From the NCBI GenBank assembly GCA_021784975.1, contig JAJYGU010000492.1, forward strand, positions 1-9,316: DNA of 9,316 nucleotides, written 5' to 3'. The notes under the pieces were generated by a model. That model saw only the letters and a program-made list of their open reading frames with translations, searched no databases and was not told the DNA's origin. This DNA comes from Planctomycetota bacterium. GTDB taxonomy: Bacteria; Planctomycetota; Planctomycetia; Pirellulales; Thermoguttaceae. Shown here piece after piece: positions 5,489-9,316 of the stretch; within the stretch, counting starts at the first letter, position 1, and each line of letters begins with the position of its first letter. The translations under genes and the position numbers were made by a program.

Positions 5489-5521
5489 GGCCGGCAAGAA
5501 AACGTAAGCCTCTTGCGGGCC
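5489..5521 (-). promoter_or_regulatory. Imperfect stem-loop in the cysE leader
   Basis: Arms GGCCGGCAAGA (5489-5499) and TCTTGCGGGCC (5511-5521) pair over 11 positions with one G-G mismatch, around an 11-base loop. It lies 43-76 bases upstream of the cysE start on the sense of the leader RNA, if transcription begins further upstream. No T-run follows in the cysE direction, so it is not an obvious attenuator. Confidence 0.45.
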
Positions 5522-5573
5522 GGATCTGAATGGGCGGCCAAGACCAAGAAACGCGCGGGAGACGGAGGAGATG

Positions 5574-5600
5574 CCTGTCCGGTCGCTCAGACCGGACAGG
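5574..5600. promoter_or_regulatory. Perfect 10-bp inverted repeat upstream of cysE
   Basis: CCTGTCCGGT (5574-5583), 7-base loop CGCTCAG, ACCGGACAGG (5591-5600). It is about 130-155 bases upstream of the cysE start. It could be an operator for a dimeric regulator, an RNA hairpin, or a repeat. No T-run follows on either strand. Confidence 0.5.
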
Positions 5601-5930
5601 TACAGCGGCAACAACGGTGGCTCGCAACAGCCCGAAAGTTCATAACCGTCAACCCTTTAGGAGCACGCTCCATACCATCGTAAGCGCAATTGCCGCTGGA
5701 ATCAAGCTATCCGATGTTTCGGCCCGGAAGGCGGCAAAAGTTGAAGGTGAATGGGACGGGCGGGAGAGTCGATTACGGCGGCTCGAAGTGCCAACAACGC
5801 CTGGCCGCCGACGCACAGGGGGCGGGCGATGGGCTGTCGAGGGCGGGTGGCGCCGTGGACAGGCGGGCGGGTCTATGCCGGAAAAATCGGCAGGGAGGGT
5901 TGTAGGGCTATTCGAAGTCTCCCGCGGCCC
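5601..5930. other. Gene-free spacer between cysE and the tRNA unit
   Basis: No convincing coding region: open frames here have no recognisable domain and read as GC-rich noise. The only structure noticed is a 5-bp inverted repeat GGAGC-AC-GCTCC at 5660-5671. A cysE promoter must lie here or at 5446-5573, but no clear -35/-10 pair was found on the - strand. Confidence 0.5.
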
Positions 5931-5958
5931 TTGGCAGACAGGGGGGCCGTGGTAGAAT
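5931..5958 (+). promoter_or_regulatory. Sigma-70-type promoter of the tRNA-Val gene
   Basis: TTGGCA (5931-5936) and TAGAAT (5953-5958) each match the consensus at five of six positions and are 16 bases apart. The predicted start, near 5965, is about 13 bases before the tRNA, which suits a stand-alone tRNA unit. Confidence 0.7.
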
Positions 5959-5977
5959 TGGGTTCGTGCGACGCGTC

Positions 5978-6051
5978 GGGCGGCTAGCTCAGTTGGTTAG
6001 AGCGCCATCCTCACACGGTGGAGGTCATCAGTTCGAGCCTGATGCCGCCCA
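5978..6051 (+). tRNA. tRNA-Val, anticodon CAC
   Basis: A complete cloverleaf can be drawn. The acceptor arms GGGCGGC (5978-5984) and GCCGCCC (6044-6050) pair at all 7 positions, with discriminator A at 6051. The D arm is GCTC/GAGC. The anticodon stem is CCATC/GGTGG with one G-U pair and loop CTCACAC, anticodon CAC at 6012-6014 (reads GTG). The variable loop is AGGTC. The T arm is ATCAG/CTGAT with loop TTCGAGC. The 3' CCA is not encoded (CAC follows the discriminator), so it must be added enzymatically. It has its own promoter and terminator. Confidence 0.97.
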
Positions 6052-6060
6052 CACCGAAGG

Positions 6061-6096
6061 CCCGTTGACCGCGATGGTCAGCGGGTCTTTTCTTTT
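6061..6096 (+). terminator. Rho-independent terminator of the tRNA-Val gene
   Basis: Arms CCCGTTGACC (6061-6070) and GGTCAGCGGG (6076-6085) form a 10-bp stem with one G-U pair and a 5-base loop GCGAT, followed by the T-rich tail TCTTTTCTTTT (6086-6096). It starts 10 bases after the tRNA. Confidence 0.9.
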
Positions 6097-6145
6097 GACC
6101 AGATAAGCACTTGCGGCGACGGCATCGGCAAGCTGGCGCGATACT

Positions 6146-6619
6146 TCAGCGTATCGCCCGACGTGTTCGCCTTCTGATGGCTCTACGTGATAACGCGCGT
6201 CGTGCCGCTGGTAGTCGGGCCTTAGCGGCAGCCAGAGCGTCGACGTCGGCCAGATTGCCCACTCGCCTCCGAAGCCCAACAGCGATTTCCAGGCCGCGGG
6301 GCGTGGGCCGAAAGTGCGTCGCGCGGCCGTCCGGTCCATGCGGCCGGAATGATGCGATCAGTCCGAGTCGTTCCAAGCGTTAACGCCTGAATGCGGCTGA
6401 GCGTTCCGCTGCAGTCGAGCCGACCTCTTGGCCGCTGCTCCTGGCTTGAGGCTGCTGTCGGCGGCGGATTGGCCCATGAGACCGAAATTCGGCGGACTTC
6501 TTGGTGACCTTTTCGCCTTCGGTTCGACGTCCTGGTATCGCGTGGTCTACGGCGACTTGAGCGTCAAGAACGTTGCGGCCAAGGATCTGCCGTTGCCTGT
6601 CGATCCGTGACGGGGACAA
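6146..6619 (-). pseudogene. Probable remnant of a winged-helix DNA-binding protein, broken by an in-frame stop
   Basis: On the - strand one frame reads STAAERSAAFRR, a stop at 6380-6382, then RLERLGLIASFRPHGPDGRA and HFRPTPRGLEIAVGL. The pattern recognition helix - LERLGLI - basic wing with GRATHFRPTPRG resembles MarR-like winged-helix proteins (helix, R.L..LGLI, wing, R.TP.G). The TAA falls exactly inside what would be the recognition helix, so an intact protein is not encoded in this frame. Further upstream (6420-6619) the same frame is open but not recognisable. It may have been continuous with the ORF at 6564-6857, which is in another frame; that would need a frameshift near 6620. Similarity is judged by eye only and the call is tentative. 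Confidence 0.3.
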
Positions 6620-6857
6620 CCAGCGACGATCTCCTCAGGTCGTGCCGATGATTGATTTCCCGATCCTCTATCGCTCGCAGCGCCCGCAAGGCCGGCAGGG
6701 CCGCCGCTTGCCGTCGGAAATGTTCGGCCAGCTCCGGGTCGTTGACCGCCATTTCTTCCATCTGGGCCGCCAATTGCGGCAATGAGATTCGGTTGCCGGC
6801 CGACCGGCCCAACAGTTCGGCGGCCGCGAAACGTGCCATTCGATTGAAAAGCGTCAC
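6564..6857 (-). CDS. Hypothetical small helical protein, possibly the front part of a broken gene
   Basis: 97 residues from a GTG at 6857, preceded by the purine-rich AGAGAGG about 8 bases upstream. Residues 1-75 (AELLGRSAGNRISLPQLAAQ, MEEMAVNDPELAEHFRRQAA and a following Ala/Leu/Arg-rich stretch) have strong G/C preference at third codon positions and look coding, forming amphipathic helices. The last ~20 residues look random, which suggests the true frame was lost near 6620. No family recognised. It is in the same orientation as, and directly upstream of, the winged-helix remnant. Confidence 0.4.
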   Translation of the reverse strand: MTLFNRMARFAAAELLGRSAGNRISLPQLAAQMEEMAVNDPELAEHFRRQAAALPALRALRAIEDREINHRHDLRRSSLVVPVTDRQATADPWPQRS

Positions 6858-7073
6858 TTTCTTACCTCTCTGCTACGATCCATGCGAGCACCTGTCACGC
6901 AGCCGAGCCGCGTGCTTGCCCATAAAGACAGTTACCGCAGACGCTGACACCTTACGCCGGCACTTATCATCAACCAAGGTTTGACCGGTGATCTTACCTG
7001 CGATTCCCCTACTTTGCAATTACAGGTGCCGATAGTACAATGGCGGCACGTTATACCGCGTGTGGGATGGAGC
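6858..7073. other. Gene-free spacer before the phosphorylase gene
   Basis: No coding region is seen. It would contain the start region of the - strand ORF ending its promoter search here and, on the + strand, the candidate promoter at 7014-7041. Nothing else was recognised. Confidence 0.5.
7014..7041 (+). promoter_or_regulatory. Candidate promoter of the nucleoside phosphorylase gene
   Basis: TTGCAA (7014-7019, four of six -35 matches) and TACAAT (7036-7041, five of six -10 matches) are 16 bases apart. The transcript would begin near 7048 and carry the whole structured repeat copy A (7074-7164) as its leader. Confidence 0.45.
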
Positions 7074-7164
7074 GAAACGTTTAGCGACCGTCGGAGCGTC
7101 GGTCCCGCACCGCGAATCGTCGCCGTACCGGCGGCTCAACGTCTCATTTTGCACCGCGGACGGT
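7074..7164. repeat. Dispersed structured repeat, copy A (left of the phosphorylase gene)
   Basis: 91 bases that align with 8062-8155 in the same orientation at about 80% identity (73 of 91 aligned positions, one 3-base gap), from GAAACGTT at the left end to CGCGGACGGT at the right. Near its left end arms GACCGTC (7086-7092) and GTCGGTC (7098-7104) form a hairpin with one mismatch and loop GGAGC. It ends 14 bases before the ATG at 7179. Confidence 0.85.
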
Positions 7165-7178
7165 TATAACGGCTGCCG

Positions 7179-8063
7179 ATGTCTTTTCGCTCTTTGTTGC
7201 AAGCCTGGCTCACCAACGCCGCCAAGGCCAAAATGCGCGAGGCGGCGGTTCAAACGTCCGGGCGGCAATTGGCGCAAACCACCAGCGGACCGACGGCGGC
7301 CGAGGAACTGAAGCCTTGCGACGTGGGCATGGTCTTCGCGTTGGGGATCGAGTCGGGCTGCCTGGAGGACCGGCTGGAGGGCTGCGTGACGATCCGCGGC
7401 CACGATTTCGTGGCCCGCGAGGGCGGGCTCAAAGGGCGACGGATTGTGCTGGCGCTGGCCGGGGCGGGTCGCCGGCGGGCCGCCCACGCCACCGAGATAC
7501 TGATCGACGGTCATCGGCCGAAATGGGTGATCTCGGCCGGGTTTGCCGGCGGCTTGAGCCCTCAACTGAAGCGTCACGACATCCTAATGCCAAACCAGTT
7601 GCTCCTGGCCGCCGGCGGCGAGTTGCCAATCGAGTGGCCGGCAGGCTTGGCCGCGATTGCCCAACGGCCGGAGGTGCAGGTGGGCCGCTTGTTGACCGCC
7701 GATCAGCTTGTCCGCACGCCCCGCGAGAAGCGGATGCTGGGCGAAAGGCATGGAGCAATGGCGGTTGACATGGAGACCTTTGCGGTGGCCGGGGCCTGCC
7801 GGCGCCGCCAGGTCTCGTTCGCGGCGGTGCGGGTGATCCACGATACGGTCGACGAGGTGTTGCCCGACGACGTCGAGCATCTTCTTGGGCAGAAGACCCA
7901 TGCGGCACGTCTGGGCGCGGCCTTGGGGACCATCCTGCGTCGGCCGGGCAGTGTCAAGGATATGTACCAGTTGCGGGAGAATGCACTGGTGGCCTCCGAT
8001 CGGCTGGCGAAGTTTTTGGTGGAGGTCGTTGGGACCTTGTATGCAACGGGCGGGATGAACTGA
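7179..8063 (+). CDS. Nucleoside phosphorylase superfamily protein (MTA/SAH nucleosidase-like)
   Basis: 294 residues. After an N-terminal extension of about 45 residues that is not part of the fold, the PNP/UDP phosphorylase domain runs from about 48 to 255. Visible landmarks: FALGIESG with Glu58 (position of the acidic residue that activates water in MTA/SAH nucleosidase), ISAGFAGGLSP (118-128), VDMET with Met198-Glu199 (ribose binding), and VIHDTVDE with Asp222 (position of the proton-donating Asp). So it probably cleaves the glycosidic bond of a purine nucleoside such as methylthioadenosine or adenosylhomocysteine; the hopanoid-linked HpnG nucleosidases are similar, but no hopanoid gene is nearby. 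The ATG at 7179 lacks a clear Shine-Dalgarno site. The C-terminal ~40 residues are helical. Stand-alone gene between two copies of a structured repeat; copy B begins in its stop codon. Confidence 0.8.
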   Translation: MSFRSLLQAWLTNAAKAKMREAAVQTSGRQLAQTTSGPTAAEELKPCDVGMVFALGIESGCLEDRLEGCVTIRGHDFVAREGGLKGRRIVLALAGAGRRRAAHATEILIDGHRPKWVISAGFAGGLSPQLKRHDILMPNQLLLAAGGELPIEWPAGLAAIAQRPEVQVGRLLTADQLVRTPREKRMLGERHGAMAVDMETFAVAGACRRRQVSFAAVRVIHDTVDEVLPDDVEHLLGQKTHAARLGAALGTILRRPGSVKDMYQLRENALVASDRLAKFLVEVVGTLYATGGMN

Positions 8064-8155
8064 AACGTTGAGCGGCCGACGGAACGTCGGCCCTACACCG
8101 GGAATCGCCGCCGCGGCGGCGGCGGCTAAACGTTCCGTCTTGCGCCGCGGACGGT
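8062..8155. repeat. Dispersed structured repeat, copy B (right of the phosphorylase gene)
   Basis: 94 bases matching copy A (7074-7164) at about 80%. Arms GGCCGAC (8074-8080) and GTCGGCC (8086-8092) form a perfect 7-bp stem with loop GGAAC. One pair differs between copies with both sides changed (G-C here, A-T in copy A). A second GC-rich hairpin is possible at GCCGCCGCGGCGGC. The copy starts within the TGA stop of the phosphorylase gene. Confidence 0.85.
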
Positions 8156-8203
8156 ATGGAAGACGAGACGGACGCCGGCGGCTTGTGATGATCCTTGCCA
8201 GTT

Positions 8204-8240
8204 CGCCCTCACCCTGGCCCTCTCCCAGAGGGAGAGGGGA
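8204..8240. repeat. REP-like palindrome (CCCTCTCCC-AGA-GGGAGAGGG)
   Basis: A 9-bp perfect stem CCCTCTCCC (8218-8226), loop AGA, GGGAGAGGG (8230-8238), preceded by CGCCCTCACCCTGG. The whole block matches a palindromic repeat that occurs between genes in many unrelated GC-rich bacteria (CCCTCACCC..GGCCCTCTCCC..GAGGGAGAGGG). It may stabilise or end the phosphorylase transcript; there is no T-run. Confidence 0.7.
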
Positions 8241-8265
8241 CTGATCTCGAAAGGATGGCGGAGTC

Positions 8266-9228
8266 TTGCCGGAAGCGGTAGTTTGGCAATGGGCGGTTTT
8301 CGCGGCCCTGGTGGGCGGGCTGCTGACGCTGGACCTGGCGGTCTTTCACCGCCGCGACCGCGCCGCCTCGCTCGCCGAGTCGGCCGGTTGGACCGCCTTC
8401 TGGATCGCCACCGCGGTGGCCTTCAACAGCCTGGTATGGTGGTGGCGGGGCGGGGAACAGGCGCTGGCCTATCTCACCGGTTACGTGGTCGAAAAGGCGT
8501 TGTCGATGGACAACGTATTCGTGTTCGCAGTCATCTTCGGCTTCTTCGGCGTCCCGCTGAAATACCAGTATCGCGTGCTCTACTGGGGGATTCTGGGGGC
8601 CATCGTCTTGCGGCTGGCATTCGTGCTGGCCGGAGTGGAGCTGATTCAGCACTTCGAGTGGGTGCTGCCCGCGTTCGGCGCGCTGTTGATCTACGCGGCC
8701 GTTCGCTTGGCTTGGCAGGCCGACCAGGAAGTCGAGCCGGAGAGGAATCCGCTGCTGCGGTTGGCGCGGCGGTTCCTGCGGGTCAGTCGAGGCGATCACC
8801 GGCAGCACGGCCACGCCTTCTTGGCCAGGGAAGGCGGACGACTGTGCATCACCCCGATGCTGTTGGTCCTGCTGGTGGTGGAAAGCAGCGACCTGATGTT
8901 CGCGGTCGATAGTATTCCGGCGGTATTCGCCATCACCAAAGATCCCTTCCTGGTCTTCACCTCGAACATCTTTGCGATTTTAGGGCTGCGGGCGCTATAT
9001 TTTCTGCTGGCCGGGGTGATCCAGCGATTTCGCCACCTGCACTACGGACTGAGCGCGGTGCTGGCGTTTGTCGGGCTGAACATGACGGCCGACTATTTTT
9101 GGGCGGAGCCCGATGGGCATCTGATGCCGACCTGGGCGAAGCTGCTGGTCATCGCGGCCCTGCTGGCAGTCTCGATGCTGACTAGGACAAGGGATGACGG
9201 GGGAGGGATGAGGGATGAGAGGACGTGA
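8266..9228 (+). CDS. TerC/Alx-family integral membrane protein (probable metal ion exporter)
   Basis: 320 residues with about 8-9 hydrophobic segments, length and order as in the Alx subgroup of TerC (PF03741). The two conserved acidic motifs are present: EKALSMDN (76-83) in one helix and ESSDLMFAVDSIPA (206-219) in another, with TSNIFAILGLRALYFLL (232-248) after it. Family members export Mn2+ or supply metal to exported enzymes; some are linked to tellurite resistance or pH response. The start is a TTG at 8266, placed by GAAAGGA about 11 bases upstream and by the typical WQWAVFAAL..LLTLDLAVFHR beginning; the nearest ATG (8255) is out of frame and a stop at 8242 excludes a longer form. No yybP-ykoY-like manganese riboswitch or alx-type leader was recognised upstream. 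The last ~12 residues (RDDGGGMRDERT) are encoded by a GGGATGA heptamer array and probably extend the natural end. Confidence 0.92.
   Translation: MPEAVVWQWAVFAALVGGLLTLDLAVFHRRDRAASLAESAGWTAFWIATAVAFNSLVWWWRGGEQALAYLTGYVVEKALSMDNVFVFAVIFGFFGVPLKYQYRVLYWGILGAIVLRLAFVLAGVELIQHFEWVLPAFGALLIYAAVRLAWQADQEVEPERNPLLRLARRFLRVSRGDHRQHGHAFLAREGGRLCITPMLLVLLVVESSDLMFAVDSIPAVFAITKDPFLVFTSNIFAILGLRALYFLLAGVIQRFRHLHYGLSAVLAFVGLNMTADYFWAEPDGHLMPTWAKLLVIAALLAVSMLTRTRDDGGGMRDERT
9191..9218. repeat. Heptamer repeat array 5 (GGGATGA) at the 3' end of terC
   Basis: GGGATGA occurs at 9191-9197, 9205-9211 and 9212-9218, the last two in tandem and the first exactly two units before the second. The intervening unit CGGGGGA is diverged. 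The array lies inside the terC reading frame and ends 8 bases before its stop. Confidence 0.75.
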
Positions 9229-9236
9229 ATCTATCG

Positions 9237-9278
9237 ACCGAGAAACGACTGCGGCGACGTAACTCCTTATTTCTCGGT
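9237..9278. terminator. Inverted repeat downstream of terC, possible terminator
   Basis: ACCGAGAAA (9237-9245) and TTTCTCGGT (9270-9278) form a perfect 9-bp stem around a 24-base loop, 8 bases after the terC stop. No T-run follows, so terminator function is uncertain. Confidence 0.35.
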
Positions 9279-9291
9279 GAAACGTGCGGCT

Positions 9292-9312
9292 ACGAATAAC
9301 GACTTACGACGA
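9292..9312. repeat. Possible start of a further heptamer array, cut by the window end
   Basis: ACGAATA (9292), ACGACTT (9299), ACGACGA (9306) share ACGA at a 7-base spacing. Three diverged units are too few for certainty. Confidence 0.35.
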
Positions 9313-9316
9313 CGGA

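Noticed and set aside
5530..5955. Open frames in the cysE-tRNA spacer (141 and 71 codons)
   Set aside because: Gly/Arg-rich translation of GC-rich spacer; one runs through the tRNA promoter; no RBS or domain.
5978..6051. tRNA-associated integration site
   Set aside because: No second copy of the tRNA 3' end and no integrase gene were found in the window.
6028..6339. 103-codon open frame on the - strand
   Set aside because: It would overlap the tRNA 3' end and its terminator on the other strand and has no recognisable features.
6428..6610. 60-codon + strand frame ending in a VVYGDLSVKN stretch
   Set aside because: Looks vaguely protein-like but is short, has no RBS and no recognisable family, and competes with the better - strand reading.
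7179..8063. Hopanoid biosynthesis nucleosidase HpnG
   Set aside because: The phosphorylase fold is similar, but no hopanoid gene is nearby and the motifs seen do not separate it from other nucleosidases.
8209..8814. 201-codon open frame on the - strand opposite terC
   Set aside because: Antisense to conserved transmembrane segments; Gln/Arg-rich without any family pattern.

Overview
The window is GC-rich bacterial DNA and most likely comes from a planctomycete of the Pirellulales type. This is inferred from the style of the ATP synthase beta subunit (for example the stretch LDAFIYLERSISEKG), weak or absent Shine-Dalgarno sites in front of most genes, ATP synthase genes separated by unrelated genes, and spacers filled with short oligomer repeats. 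No rRNA or taxonomic marker is present, so the assignment is inference.

Layout. (1) 1-4467, + strand: the distal part of an F-type ATP synthase cluster in the order [end of an Ig-like-domain protein] - atpG (gamma) - four-helix-bundle protein - atpD (beta) - SGNH hydrolase - atpC (epsilon). Three non-ATPase genes sit where atpA-atpG-atpD-atpC would normally be contiguous. (2) 4492-5445, - strand: a serine O-acetyltransferase (cysteine biosynthesis), convergent with atpC across a 24-bp gap that holds a perfect palindrome; its leader has a strong RBS and two inverted repeats. (3) 5931-6096: a complete tRNA-Val(CAC) transcription unit with promoter, tRNA and rho-independent terminator. (4) 6100-7070: about 1 kb without a convincing intact gene; the - strand carries a small hypothetical ORF and a probable broken winged-helix gene. 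(5) 7179-8063, + strand: a nucleoside phosphorylase/MTA-SAH nucleosidase-like protein, bracketed by two copies of a ~92-bp structured repeat. (6) 8266-9228, + strand: a TerC/Alx-family membrane protein with a TTG start.

The most unusual signal is not a gene. Several spacers, and some gene ends, are made of degenerate repeats with a strict 7-base period. Different loci use different heptamers (GTGGGGC/GTGGACC and TCTGACC before atpG; ATTGCAA after atpG; its reverse complement before atpD; GAGAGTC and ACTGNNA before atpC; GGGATGA at the end of terC). Most begin at or within a few bases of a stop codon. The two ATTGNAA arrays are in opposite orientation and precisely bracket the four-helix-bundle gene between atpG and atpD, so that segment looks like an inserted cassette with imperfect terminal inverted repeats. 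The arrays also run into reading frames and create spurious termini with a 7-residue period.
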